From: Maribacter spongiicola
GTDB taxonomy: Bacteria > Bacteroidota > Bacteroidia > Flavobacteriales > Flavobacteriaceae
Reading direction: 5' to 3'
Assembly: GCF_004364165.1 (NCBI RefSeq)
Contig: NZ_SOAY01000015.1
Location: 111,477-175,476, forward strand
DNA length: 64,000 nt
Within the stretch, counting starts at the first letter, position 1, and each line of letters begins with the position of its first letter. A program made the translations under genes and the position numbers. Of the stretch, positions 1 through 8,467 are shown one piece after another. Below the pieces are notes generated by a model. That model was not told the origin of the DNA, did not search any database, and saw nothing but the letters and a program-made list of their open reading frames with translations.

Positions 1-691
1 ATATGGCTTTACCTCCAGCCATAACCCACTTTTCTTTTCCCTTAGCGGTTATTATTTGAAGTTTTAAATTACTCCAAGATTTACCATTTTCCTGTGCTTC
101 AAAAAGTGCCATAGATACAGCATTTCTGCTATGTCCTTCTTTATAATAGAAAAGTGCAGTTTCAATACTAGGTACAAAATCGGGAGATACTTCATGAATT
201 GATTTAGTGGTAGAACACCAGAACAACTGGTTGTCTTCCATATTATATTCCCACCTACCAATTTTTGTAATTTCTGCTTGTTGTTGTAGTAATAAATCCT
301 TTTTGTTTAGCTCTAGTTCATTATTAACTGCATCTGTAATGTTATTTAATTGAATAATTGCCCCTATAATATTCTCATTAGTGTCATACCAAGGTGCATT
401 TATCCATTCGAACCAAAGTTCATTATTATTGGTGTCTAGGGTTTTATGAATACCCATAGGTTGAGGATTCCCATTAAAGCAATTCTCTAATACCATTTTC
501 CATTTTTTACTTAAATTCGGAAAAACCGCAAATAAGCTTTTAGAGTTATTACACTCATCATTTTCATTAAAAATACTCGTCCACTTGTCAGATGTCTGAA
601 CAATATTATAATTAGTGTCTACGAAAGCCGTTGGTGTTGGCAATTGTCTAATTAGGTACGAGGTATTGGATACCTGGGGAACTTTTATCAT
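1..691 (-). CDS. PAS-domain sensor protein, N-terminal part (runs off left edge)
   Basis: The minus strand is open from an ATG at 691 to the window edge, giving 230 codons without a stop. The N-terminus reads MIKVPQVSNTSYLIRQLPTP, then PAS-like segments at about residues 15-120 and 130-230. The sequence aligns by eye with the first 230 residues of the next gene upstream (806-2647): both have an 'FVDT/IIDT' PAS start, a 'WxNAPW/LNPW' core, 'NIIGAIIQL/NIIGVVIKV', and 'ITKIGRWEYN/VAKIGSWEFD'. It is therefore a tandem paralog. The kinase or output domain, if present, lies outside the window. It lies 114 nt downstream of the neighbouring kinase stop and may share its transcript. Confidence 0.8.
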   Translation of the reverse strand, partial: MIKVPQVSNTSYLIRQLPTPTAFVDTNYNIVQTSDKWTSIFNENDECNNSKSLFAVFPNLSKKWKMVLENCFNGNPQPMGIHKTLDTNNNELWFEWINAPWYDTNENIIGAIIQLNNITDAVNNELELNKKDLLLQQQAEITKIGRWEYNMEDNQLFWCSTTKSIHEVSPDFVPSIETALFYYKEGHSRNAVSMALFEAQENGKSWSNLKLQIITAKGKEKWVMAGGKAI

Positions 692-805
692 ACCGATGTA
701 ATTTCTTACGAATGTAGGGGGATTACTGTATTTTACTACATCTTTGTTGTGAATGTTGCCAATAACGTTGTAAAAGATTCAATAAACTGTTTAATCAATT
801 AATTT

Positions 806-2647
806 TTACTTTTTATTAAAATGAAACTTAAAAGTGGTTCCTTCATTAGGCTTGCTCTCAACGGTTATTTTACCATTCATTGCATCCATCTGGTTTTTAG
901 TAATATAAAGACCAATACCTCTAGATTCTTTATTTCTATGAAAGGTTTTATAAAGACCAAACAATTCGTTGCCATATTTTTCTAAATCGATACCTAGACC
1001 ATTGTCTTCAACACTTAAAATAGTGTAGCTTTTATTCTCTTCGATACTTAATATGATGATAGGTTTTTTATCATCGCACCTGTATTTAATAGAGTTCGTA
1101 ATACAATTGGTTAAAATACTATTTAAATAAGCTGGTAGCGCCTTTACTAGAGTTGTCTCTGGTATTTCATTAATAATTTTACCATTAGTTTCTTTTAATA
1201 AGCCAGCGACGTTTTGTTCAACAACAAATAGGCTTTCATTTAAAGAAAGTAATTTTTTCTCTTCATTGATACTAGATTTTACTGCAACGATTTCTCTCAG
1301 CCCCTTTATGGTTTCAGAAAGATTATCAGAGGCACTAAACAGCATATTCATGTATTTGTTGCGCTGAATTTTACCAGTTTCATCGTTCAGAAAATTTAAC
1401 AGTAAAGAAAAATTAGTAGCATGGGTTTTAAGATTATGAGATACCATGTGCGCAAAATTTAATAGTTGCTCATTTTTCTCTCGTGCCGATGCAATGGTAT
1501 TTTTTAAATTTTTCTCTAATTTAAATTGCGAGGTAATATTTTCAAAAGTGCATAAAACACTTTTTACATTAGTACTATCTTCTACTAAAGTACCGGTAAC
1601 TTTTAAGTTTAAAAGGTGTTTTTTATTGTTTGAGAAGGTGAATTTTATTGGTGTAAATGAACCTTTTTCTAAAAGTTGCTGCGTTAAATTTTCACTTTGA
1701 CTACTAAAATGAGCATTTACAAATTGTTTATAGTTTTTGTTCAAGAAATACTCTTTTTCAAAACCAGTAAGTTTTAGCATGTGCTGGTTAAGATTTAAAA
1801 AAACACCTGTTTCTAAATCAATAATTGCTAAACCAATAGGTACTTTTTCAAAAAGAGGGTACTCAATTTTAATACTGTTAGATACTTCGACATTCTGTAC
1901 AACTTCATCTTGAAGATGTTGAATTGTACCGATTATTCTTATGCATTTACCTTCTTTAAATTTAGGTCTACCAATAGTGTTGACCCAAATAATGGTGCCA
2001 TCTTCTCTTTTTAATTGAGCTTTTTCATTCCAAGGTTTACCTGAATTTATGGCTTCAAAAACAACCCTTTTAATAATTTCTCTAGATTCTTCAATATAGT
2101 AACCTATTGCCTCGTCTAAATTGGGTTCAAATGCTGCAGGTAAACCATAAATTTTGTTGACTATTGGTGTCCAGTGTAATTCTTCTTTTTGCACATCAAA
2201 TTCCCAACTACCTATTTTGGCTACAGCACTCTTTTGATTTAAAATGAGCTTGGTCTTGCTAAGTTCAATTTCAAGCTCTTGTGTTTTAGAAATAGGTTCA
2301 ACCTTTATAACAACACCTATTATATTGCCATAACCATCTTTCCAAGGGTTTAGGTGCCAAATAGAATCTTTTGAAGAATACTGGCAATCTTTGGCATTAT
2401 ATTTAAACTTAATATCTCTTAGACCGTCTAAGCTATATTGTAATCTAGCTTTTAAATCTTGAGATATTTCAGGAAACAGATTAAGAAAGTGTTTACCCTC
2501 GATCGCATTTAAATCTAGTTGAAAATTTGCTTGCCATCTAGGTGAAGCACTGATCAGTTTAAAATCTGTATCAATGATGACAATAGATGATGGAATCTGA
2601 TTGATCCAGTCTAAAGAAAAAGATGAACTATTTTTTGATTTAAACAT
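806..2647 (-). CDS. PAS-domain sensor histidine kinase
   Basis: The 613-aa protein has no obvious membrane segment, so it is probably a cytoplasmic sensor. PAS-like domains lie at about residues 14-125, 140-245 and 265-385; a coiled stretch then leads to the HisKA H-box 'MVSHNLKTHA' with phospho-acceptor His404. The HATPase domain follows, with an N-box 'NCITNSIKYR' near 515, a G1 box 'VEDNGLGID' near 550 and a G2 box 'GIGLYITKNQ' near 580. No receiver domain or adjacent response regulator is visible, so its partner is unknown. The gene follows coaD by 122 nt on the same strand and is a paralog of the truncated protein at the left edge. Confidence 0.88.
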   Translation of the reverse strand: MFKSKNSSSFSLDWINQIPSSIVIIDTDFKLISASPRWQANFQLDLNAIEGKHFLNLFPEISQDLKARLQYSLDGLRDIKFKYNAKDCQYSSKDSIWHLNPWKDGYGNIIGVVIKVEPISKTQELEIELSKTKLILNQKSAVAKIGSWEFDVQKEELHWTPIVNKIYGLPAAFEPNLDEAIGYYIEESREIIKRVVFEAINSGKPWNEKAQLKREDGTIIWVNTIGRPKFKEGKCIRIIGTIQHLQDEVVQNVEVSNSIKIEYPLFEKVPIGLAIIDLETGVFLNLNQHMLKLTGFEKEYFLNKNYKQFVNAHFSSQSENLTQQLLEKGSFTPIKFTFSNNKKHLLNLKVTGTLVEDSTNVKSVLCTFENITSQFKLEKNLKNTIASAREKNEQLLNFAHMVSHNLKTHATNFSLLLNFLNDETGKIQRNKYMNMLFSASDNLSETIKGLREIVAVKSSINEEKKLLSLNESLFVVEQNVAGLLKETNGKIINEIPETTLVKALPAYLNSILTNCITNSIKYRCDDKKPIIILSIEENKSYTILSVEDNGLGIDLEKYGNELFGLYKTFHRNKESRGIGLYITKNQMDAMNGKITVESKPNEGTTFKFHFNKK

Positions 2648-2769
2648 GTTTTGTTGAATTTTCCTACTAATTTATAGGAATATTCCAACTTTTAAAGTTT
2701 AATTGTTGTGTTTTTGTGAAAAGTTGTTGTTGAAAGGCCAATTGTTGTTGTGTGGCCGATGAACTACTT

Positions 2770-3222
2770 CTATTTTCTTACAGAATCGGGTACTAAACCC
2801 GTGTAATCGCCCCCATTACGTATTACATCTCTAACAATAGACGAGCTTATGTATGATTTGCCCGATGAGGTCAATAAAAACACGGTTTCTATTTCAGATA
2901 ACTTACGGTTTGTGTGGGCAATTGCTTTTTCAAATTCAAAATCTCCAGGATTACGCAATCCCCTTAAAATAAAATTAGCTTCTTCTTTCTTACAAAAGTC
3001 AACTGTTAGTCCTACATAAGATTTTACAGATATAGAAGGCACATCTTTAAAAGCTTCTTCTATAAATGAGATACGTTGCTCAAGATTGAACATGTACTTT
3101 TTGTCAGCATTTTTACCAATTGCAATTATTATTTCGTCGAACAAAGTGATGCCACGCATAATAATATCATGATGGCCTAATGTTAAAGGATCAAAAGAAC
3201 CAGGAAAAATTGCGCGTCTCAT
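2770..3222 (-). CDS. coaD: pantetheine-phosphate adenylyltransferase
   Basis: The product transfers AMP from ATP to 4'-phosphopantetheine, the fourth step of coenzyme A synthesis. The 150-aa protein opens with 'PGSFDPLTLGHHD' (residues 7-19), which contains the nucleotidyltransferase (T/H)xGH motif, and ends with the ISSSxxR motif ('YISSSIVRD', around residue 130). The family is usually about 155-165 aa, so the length is normal. It lies 31 nt downstream of ddl on the same strand and is probably co-transcribed with it. Confidence 0.95.
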   Translation of the reverse strand: MRRAIFPGSFDPLTLGHHDIIMRGITLFDEIIIAIGKNADKKYMFNLEQRISFIEEAFKDVPSISVKSYVGLTVDFCKKEEANFILRGLRNPGDFEFEKAIAHTNRKLSEIETVFLLTSSGKSYISSSIVRDVIRNGGDYTGLVPDSVRK

Positions 3223-3253
3223 AGGTGGATTTTACGTTTTAAATATAGTTAAT

Positions 3254-4228
3254 TTAAGCTAATGCCTCAATAATTGCGTTTTCAAATAGCATACCTAGCT
3301 CAATACCAGCTTCTTTAGCTTGTTGAGGCAATATACTCGCTGTGGTTAAACCCGGTGTAGTATTCATTTCTAATAAGAAGGGTTCATTGCCAATGAATAT
3401 AAATTCACTTCTAGAAAAACCCTTCATTTTAAGAACATCATATATTCTTTTCGATGCAATAGTTACTTTTTCTAGTTGTTCAGCGTTTATTCTTGCAGGA
3501 GTGATTTCTTGCGATTTACCTTCATACTTTGCTTGGTAGTCAAAGAAGTCATTATCAGAAACAATTTCTGTAATGGGGAACACTGTTGTTTTGCCATTTA
3601 GTTTTAGAACGCCCACAGATACTTCGGTACCATCTAGAAAACCTTCAATAATTATTTCGTCATCTTCTTTATAGGCGGTTTCAATAGCGCCTTTTAATTC
3701 TTCAACTTTATAAACTTTGGTAATACCGAAACTGCTACCAGACTTATTAGCCTTTACAAAACAAGGCAGCTTTACCTTATCTATGATTTCGCTTTCATTT
3801 ATTTCATCACCTAAGTTTAGATAATAAGAAGGTGCGGCTTTGATTCCGTAAGGTTTTAATACACTCAGTAAATCTCTTTTGTTAAACGTAAGCGCTGCTT
3901 GGTAAAAATCGCAAGAAGTATGTTTTATACCCAACAACTCGAAATAGGCTTGCATGAGTCCGTCTTCGCCAGGTGAACCATGAATGGCATTAAAAACACA
4001 ATCAAATGTTATAGAGTTGCCTTTTAAAGGGATAGAGAAATCATTACGGTCAATAGGCGTTTCATTATCTGCATCGTCAACATAGACCCATTTGTTTTTA
4101 AAAATATGAATTCTGTAAAGATTGAATTTATCTTTATTTAGGTAATTATAGACCACATTTCCACTTTTGAGCGATATTTTATATTCACTAGAATAACCGC
4201 CCATTATAATTGCAATATTTTTTTTCAT
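3254..4228 (-). CDS. ddl: D-alanine--D-alanine ligase
   Basis: This ATP-grasp enzyme joins two D-alanines for peptidoglycan synthesis. I place the start at the internal ATG at 4228 (MKKNIAIIMGGYSSE, 324 aa). The longer open frame from 4300 would add a hydrophobic, non-conserved 24-residue leader, and the family normally begins with this 'MGG.SxE' nucleotide-binding strand. Other visible motifs are 'NAIHGSPGEDG' and the C-terminal 'LEMNTTPGLTTASILPQQA' (metal and D-Ala binding). It is followed by coaD and is divergent from the PASTA gene, which also has a cell-wall theme. Confidence 0.94.
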   Translation of the reverse strand: MKKNIAIIMGGYSSEYKISLKSGNVVYNYLNKDKFNLYRIHIFKNKWVYVDDADNETPIDRNDFSIPLKGNSITFDCVFNAIHGSPGEDGLMQAYFELLGIKHTSCDFYQAALTFNKRDLLSVLKPYGIKAAPSYYLNLGDEINESEIIDKVKLPCFVKANKSGSSFGITKVYKVEELKGAIETAYKEDDEIIIEGFLDGTEVSVGVLKLNGKTTVFPITEIVSDNDFFDYQAKYEGKSQEITPARINAEQLEKVTIASKRIYDVLKMKGFSRSEFIFIGNEPFLLEMNTTPGLTTASILPQQAKEAGIELGMLFENAIIEALA

Positions 4229-4375
4229 TGTATGGTCTATTAAGAATCTAAAAGCAAAGATGAAGCATTGAAATAAAATAAAAAAGAAAACGAACAGCAT
4301 TCATTCAGATTGAATTAATTTTTAAGTAAGCTGTAACTATAAACCGAAGCCGTAAAAAGGTATGTGGGCATTTAC

Positions 4376-4383
4376 TATATTTG
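4376..4383 (+). promoter_or_regulatory. Bacteroidota -7 promoter element for the PASTA/rluD genes
   Basis: TATATTTG is a perfect TAnnTTTG element, ending 18 nt before the chosen start at 4402. No convincing TTTG -33 element is present at the right distance, so this is a partial match. Confidence 0.45.
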
Positions 4384-4401
4384 TCGGGTCAAATAATAAG
4401 T

Positions 4402-4992
4402 ATGAGAAATTTTTTCAATTTTTTAAAAAGTAGGACATTTTTAATTCAACTTGGTCTTGCCGTATTGGTATTGATTATTGTGATTTTTGTCACATTAAGA
4501 TACCTAAATAGTACTACCAACCATGGTGAGTTTGTAGAAGTTCCAGATTTTTCAAAAAAATCTGTTATGGATATGAGAAAATCTATCGAAGAAGCCGGGT
4601 TAAGATATGAGGTGTTAGATTCTGCAAATTACAATCCAGATTACCCAAGGTTTTCTATCATTGAGCAAAATCCGGTAGCAGGATCAAAAGTGAAAGAAAA
4701 TAGAAAGATATATTTTACCGTTAATCCGTCAGGATATAAAAAAGTAACCGTACCTCAAATTATTCAGGTAACCAAGCGAAATGCCTCTTCCATGTTGAAG
4801 GCGGTTGGCTTAGATGTACAACGAGTAACATATGTAGATGAGTTAGGGAAGGATATGGTATACCAAATAAAATTTAAGGGCAAGTATATAAAGCCTGGCG
4901 ATAAACTTCCTAAAACATCTAAAATAGAATTGATTTGTGGTAATGGTACTATTACAGATAGAGCAATAATTAAATCGGAATCAGAAGATTAG
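4402..4992 (+). CDS. PASTA-domain membrane protein without kinase
   Basis: The 196-aa protein starts MRNFFNFLKSR, has one transmembrane helix at about residues 15-36 and then two PASTA domains (about 40-108 'VEVPDFSKKS..', 109-180 'VTVPQIIQVT..'). PASTA domains bind peptidoglycan or muropeptide-like ligands in Ser/Thr kinases and penicillin-binding proteins; here no catalytic domain is attached. The frame can be extended to a TTG at 4381, but that codon lies inside the predicted -7 promoter element, so ATG 4402 is preferred. The stop codon is followed directly by the ATG of the pseudouridine synthase, so the two are co-transcribed. Confidence 0.88.
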   Translation: MRNFFNFLKSRTFLIQLGLAVLVLIIVIFVTLRYLNSTTNHGEFVEVPDFSKKSVMDMRKSIEEAGLRYEVLDSANYNPDYPRFSIIEQNPVAGSKVKENRKIYFTVNPSGYKKVTVPQIIQVTKRNASSMLKAVGLDVQRVTYVDELGKDMVYQIKFKGKYIKPGDKLPKTSKIELICGNGTITDRAIIKSESED

Positions 4993-6024
4993 ATGGAGGA
5001 GCATATTGAGCAGCCTGAGAATGAAGATGGAGAACTTTTTGAGCACCATAGGGTAGTAGCATCAAAAGGGCAGGAGCCGTTACGAGTAGATAAATTTTTA
5101 ATGAATTTCATTGAAAATGCTACAAGAAATAAAATACAGCAAGCAGCCAAAGGCGGTCACGTTTGGGTTAACGATGACATTGTAAAGTCTAACTATAAGG
5201 TGAAGGCCGGTGATGTGGTAAAGGTGTTATTTGAGCATCCGCCACATGAGTTTTTACTAGTGCCAGAAGATATACCTTTAAACATTGTCTACGAAGATGA
5301 TGTATTAATGGTCGTAAATAAACCTGCAGGTATGGTAGTACATCCTGGTCATGGTAATTATTCGGGCACGTTAATAAATGCCTTAATATTTCATACCGAT
5401 AATTTACCGGCGAACAGTAACGAAAGACCGGGCTTGGTACATAGAATAGATAAAGATACATCTGGTCTACTGGTGGTTGCAAAGACAGAAGCGGCTATGA
5501 CCCATTTGGCCAAGCAATTTTTCGACAAAACTTCTGAGCGTGAATATATTGCTCTTGTTTGGGGTAATATAGAAGAAGATGAAGGTACGGTAATTGGTAA
5601 TGTAGGTAGACACCCTAAGAACCGGCTACAGATGCATGTTTTTCCTGATGGGGAAGAAGGCAAAGAAGCCGTTACCCATTTTAAGGTAATAGAAAGGTTG
5701 GGCTATGTAACACTTGTATCTTGTAAGTTAGAAACAGGTAGAACGCATCAAATTCGTGTGCATATGAAATATATAGGCCATACATTGTTTAATGATGAGC
5801 GTTATGGTGGCGAAAAAATTTTAAAGGGAACTACATTTACGAAATACAAACAATTTGTAGATAATACCTTCAAGTTATTGCCAAGGCAAGCCTTGCATGC
5901 GAAGACCTTGGGATTCGTACATCCGGTGACCGGTAAACATATGAGTTTCGATTCAGAAGTGCCAGAAGACATGACAAATGCTATTGAAAAATGGCGTAGT
6001 TATGGTAAGAACAGCACAGAATAA
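4993..6024 (+). CDS. rluD: RluD-family 23S rRNA pseudouridine synthase
   Basis: The protein isomerises specific uridines in large-subunit rRNA. The 343 aa contain an S4 RNA-binding domain (about residues 27-85, 'RVDKFLMNF..NKIQQAAKGG') and a pseudouridine synthase catalytic domain with 'HRIDKDTSGLLVVAKT' at 150-165, in which Asp155 is the expected nucleophile. The 'GRTHQIRVHM' motif follows. Start and upstream stop abut (TAG then ATG), giving tight translational linkage to the PASTA gene. The RluD rather than RluC assignment rests on S4 domain, size and the flavobacterial neighbourhood. Confidence 0.9.
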   Translation: MEEHIEQPENEDGELFEHHRVVASKGQEPLRVDKFLMNFIENATRNKIQQAAKGGHVWVNDDIVKSNYKVKAGDVVKVLFEHPPHEFLLVPEDIPLNIVYEDDVLMVVNKPAGMVVHPGHGNYSGTLINALIFHTDNLPANSNERPGLVHRIDKDTSGLLVVAKTEAAMTHLAKQFFDKTSEREYIALVWGNIEEDEGTVIGNVGRHPKNRLQMHVFPDGEEGKEAVTHFKVIERLGYVTLVSCKLETGRTHQIRVHMKYIGHTLFNDERYGGEKILKGTTFTKYKQFVDNTFKLLPRQALHAKTLGFVHPVTGKHMSFDSEVPEDMTNAIEKWRSYGKNSTE

Positions 6025-6065
6025 GATTCTTCGATACCGCTATTTAAACTCTTTTTTATCTTTTG

Positions 6066-6096
6066 TTGGTCTATCTATATATCCTGTATATTTTTG
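6066..6096 (+). promoter_or_regulatory. promoter of yaaA
   Basis: TTG at 6066-6068 and TATTTTTG (TAnnTTTG) at 6089-6096, separated by 20 nt; the -7 element ends 18 nt before the yaaA start. Confidence 0.5.
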
Positions 6097-6114
6097 GGAT
6101 ATTAAAATTTCACT

Positions 6115-6876
6115 ATGAAAATTGTTATCTCTCCGGCTAAGTCATTGAATTATGAAAGTGAGCTGCCTACTACAAAATTTACTTCGCCTGAATTTATAGA
6201 AGACGCTGAAAAGCTTAATAAAATGCTGAAGAAAAAGAAGCCAGCAGCGCTTTCGGAACTGATGTCTATTTCAGATAATTTAGCACAGTTGAACTGGCAA
6301 CGTAATCAAGATTTTACGATACCGTTTACACCAGAGAATTCTAGACCTGCAATTTATGCCTTTAGTGGTGATGTGTATACAGGCTTAGATGCTTATACCT
6401 TATCTGAGGAGAAAATGGATAAGTTGCAACAAACGCTAAGAATCTTATCTGGGCAATATGGAATGCTAAAACCTTTAGATTTAATGCAGCCTTACCGTTT
6501 AGAAATGGGTACTTCGTTAAAAATTGGCAGAAAAAAGAATTTATATGAATATTGGGGCACCAGGCTTACCGATCATTTAAATGATGAATTGACCGATAGT
6601 GAGTTGCTTGTTAATTTGGCGAGTAACGAATATTATAGCGCTCTACAACCAAAGCATATTAAAGCAGAAATTATCACTCCAATTTTTAAAGATTGGAAAA
6701 ATGATAAATTGAAGATTATAAGCTTTTTTGCTAAGAAAGCTAGAGGTGCCATGGTCAGATATATATTGGACTCAGAAGCCAAAACACTTGCAGATATTAA
6801 AGGATTTAATTTAGACGACTATGAATTTAGTCAAGAGCATACCTTAAAAGAAAATCAGCCGGTCTTCATCAGATAA
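6115..6876 (+). CDS. yaaA: peroxide stress protein YaaA (DUF328/UPF0246)
   Basis: The 253-aa protein begins '[18 protein letters not shown]' and contains the family segments '[16 protein letters not shown]', '[26 protein letters not shown]' and '[17 protein letters not shown]'. In E. coli YaaA limits intracellular iron and hydroxyl-radical damage during peroxide stress and adopts a helix-hairpin-helix DNA-binding fold. Length matches the family (about 250-258 aa). A promoter-like element lies just upstream. Confidence 0.93.
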   Translation: MKIVISPAKSLNYESELPTTKFTSPEFIEDAEKLNKMLKKKKPAALSELMSISDNLAQLNWQRNQDFTIPFTPENSRPAIYAFSGDVYTGLDAYTLSEEKMDKLQQTLRILSGQYGMLKPLDLMQPYRLEMGTSLKIGRKKNLYEYWGTRLTDHLNDELTDSELLVNLASNEYYSALQPKHIKAEIITPIFKDWKNDKLKIISFFAKKARGAMVRYILDSEAKTLADIKGFNLDDYEFSQEHTLKENQPVFIR

Positions 6877-6921
6877 AATATAATCTACTCTTTTTCGTTC
6901 TAAGCTATATAAAATACGTCT

Positions 6922-7287
6922 ATGAAAAGGGTTTTTTTACTTTCTGTTATTTGTGTTGTTATATTATTCTCTTGTACAGATAGAGATGATAATATTAGCT
7001 TAGTCAATATTCGTATTCAAAATAGCACCGAACTTTTCTTTACAGAAGTACGTATTGCTGAAAAAGATACCGTTTATGAGAATATTGAAGCTGGGAAGTT
7101 CTCTGAATATTTGGAGTTTGAAACCGCGTACCCAACTGCATCTATTGCTATTTTAACAGATTCTACCAGTATAAATTATTTTCCGACCGAGGTATCTGCA
7201 GATTCCCTACCGATTGGCTTTTATACATATGAGATTACTTTAGATGCCGATAACCAAGTAGGGTTGACTTTTAAAATCGACGAATAA
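6922..7287 (+). CDS. small lipoprotein of unknown function
   Basis: The 121-aa protein has a lipoprotein signal peptide ending in the lipobox cysteine Cys18 (ILFSC), followed by TDRDD. These acidic residues resemble the lipoprotein export signal known from Bacteroidota, so surface display is possible. The rest looks like a small beta-rich domain ('VNIRIQNSTELFFTEVRIAEKD'). I recognise no enzymatic motif. It lies 45 nt after yaaA on the same strand and convergent with the THX gene, whose stop is 2 nt away. Confidence 0.7.
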   Translation: MKRVFLLSVICVVILFSCTDRDDNISLVNIRIQNSTELFFTEVRIAEKDTVYENIEAGKFSEYLEFETAYPTASIAILTDSTSINYFPTEVSADSLPIGFYTYEITLDADNQVGLTFKIDE

Positions 7288-7289
7288 GA

Positions 7290-7418
7290 TTATTTCTTTC
7301 TATTGATTTTGATTTTGTCCTCTATAGTAGGTCTCTTTTTAATTTTTCGAGGTCTTCTTGCGCCGTAAGAATTATTAGATATTTTTCCTTTTTTCGATTT
7401 TTTATCTCCCTTGCCCAT
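7290..7418 (-). CDS. 30S ribosomal protein THX (42 aa)
   Basis: A short, very basic minus-strand frame: MGKGDKKSKKGKISNNSYGA, then RRPRKIKKRP and ending INRKK, 42 residues. The 'MGKGDKK..KGKI...YG..RP' pattern matches the bacterial ribosomal THX family, small cationic peptides bound at the top of the 30S head. About half the residues are Lys or Arg. The stop codon ends 2 nt from the stop of the convergent lipoprotein gene. Because it is so short it is easily missed in gene calling, but start, composition and family pattern agree. Confidence 0.85.
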   Translation of the reverse strand: MGKGDKKSKKGKISNNSYGARRPRKIKKRPTIEDKIKINRKK

Positions 7419-7501
7419 AATTCGTTTATTTACGTTTCTTTTAAAGTTAGTAATTTAGAAATCATTTGTCTGTATAATAGACTCATGAAAATAAATCTCT
7501 A

Positions 7502-8170
7502 ATGCAATACGTATTTAAGCATACCCACCCTTACGAACCTTTTATTGACCATGCTACAGAAAAGCTAATTGTAGGTACATTGCCGCCGCCACGTTTTACG
7601 ACAAAAGAGTTGAAAGAGGGTGATGTTGATTTTTGTTATGGTAGTAGAGATGGGCAACTATGGGCTATTTTAGATAGTATTTTCAATTTAAACCTAAAGT
7701 TCGAAACTAGTATTTATGCTATAGAACAACGAAAAGAGTTCTTAAGAAAAAGAAAGATTGGAGTTTGCGATATTGTAGCATCGGCAGAACGAACGAAAGT
7801 AGATGCATCGGATATTGGTATGCAAAATATTGAGTTAAGAGATGTATTGAGTTATTTAGAAAAGTATACCAAAGTACATACGCTTTTATTTACAGGAGGA
7901 AACAGTAAAAATGGTCCGGAATATTTTTTTAGAAAGCATTTAAAGAAATATTCGGTGTCGTTAGTCAACATATCTGATGAGGTGCCTAAAATTCATCAGT
8001 TTACACATCCTATTACAAAAACAATAATTAAAACAGTTTCTTTAGTTGCTCCTTCAGGTGCTGCAAATAGGGCAGTTGGTAGTCTTGAAAGTTATAAGAA
8101 AATGAAAAAAGAAAATCCTTCGTTTAATACGGTAGATTTTAGGGTACTACAGTATAAAGATTATTTCTGA
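7502..8170 (+). CDS. uracil-DNA glycosylase family protein
   Basis: The 222-aa protein has 'KLIVGTLPPPRF' (residues 22-33), 'VDFCYGSRDGQLWAIL', 'GVCDIVASAERTKVDASD', 'LLFTGGNSKNGPEYFFRKH' and 'APSGAANRAVGS' near the C-terminus. The layout (GT.PPP water-activating strand early, APSGAANR DNA-binding loop late) is that of the UDG superfamily in its mismatch-glycosylase-like branch. The substrate cannot be told from sequence. The gene is followed by a strong hairpin terminator. Confidence 0.72.
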   Translation: MQYVFKHTHPYEPFIDHATEKLIVGTLPPPRFTTKELKEGDVDFCYGSRDGQLWAILDSIFNLNLKFETSIYAIEQRKEFLRKRKIGVCDIVASAERTKVDASDIGMQNIELRDVLSYLEKYTKVHTLLFTGGNSKNGPEYFFRKHLKKYSVSLVNISDEVPKIHQFTHPITKTIIKTVSLVAPSGAANRAVGSLESYKKMKKENPSFNTVDFRVLQYKDYF

Positions 8171-8467
8171 TCAAAAAGAAATTTTCAAAACTTCTTGAAA
8201 CTAAAAAGAGTCTTGCTTTTAAAACAAGACTCTTTTACGAGAACACTATATGAAAATGAAAATTTTTTATTACTTATTTACACTGTAAAGATAGATAGCA
8301 TATCACGTATTTTGGAATATTTGTTGTCAATACGCACTATTTTGTGGTATACTTCTATGAATATGATATTTCACAAAAATCATTCTTCAAATTCTCTTGA
8401 ATTAGCGATATTTATAATCGAATTTTAGCAAGTTTGCCATAACGGTATGGTTTAAAGTTTTTAATAT
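8171..8467. other. intergenic region before ppc
   Basis: About 300 nt holding one clear hairpin (8204-8236) and otherwise AT-rich sequence. A 77-codon frame at 8195-8428 starts inside the hairpin and has no recognisable composition, so I treat the region as non-coding. A ppc promoter is expected near 8400-8460, but I could not pick a convincing TAnnTTTG element. Confidence 0.6.
8204..8236 (+). terminator. hairpin terminator after the UDG-like gene
   Basis: A 12-bp perfect stem, AAAAGAGTCTTG (8204-8215) with CAAGACTCTTTT (8225-8236), and a 9-nt loop. The 3' arm ends in four T. Confidence 0.8.

Noticed and set aside
64..261. 65-codon open frame at the left edge, minus strand
   Set aside because: Lies in another frame of the partial PAS protein, which is open to the window edge and has clear PAS motifs.
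8195..8428. 77-codon open frame before ppc
   Set aside because: Begins inside a strong terminator hairpin and has no recognisable sequence pattern.
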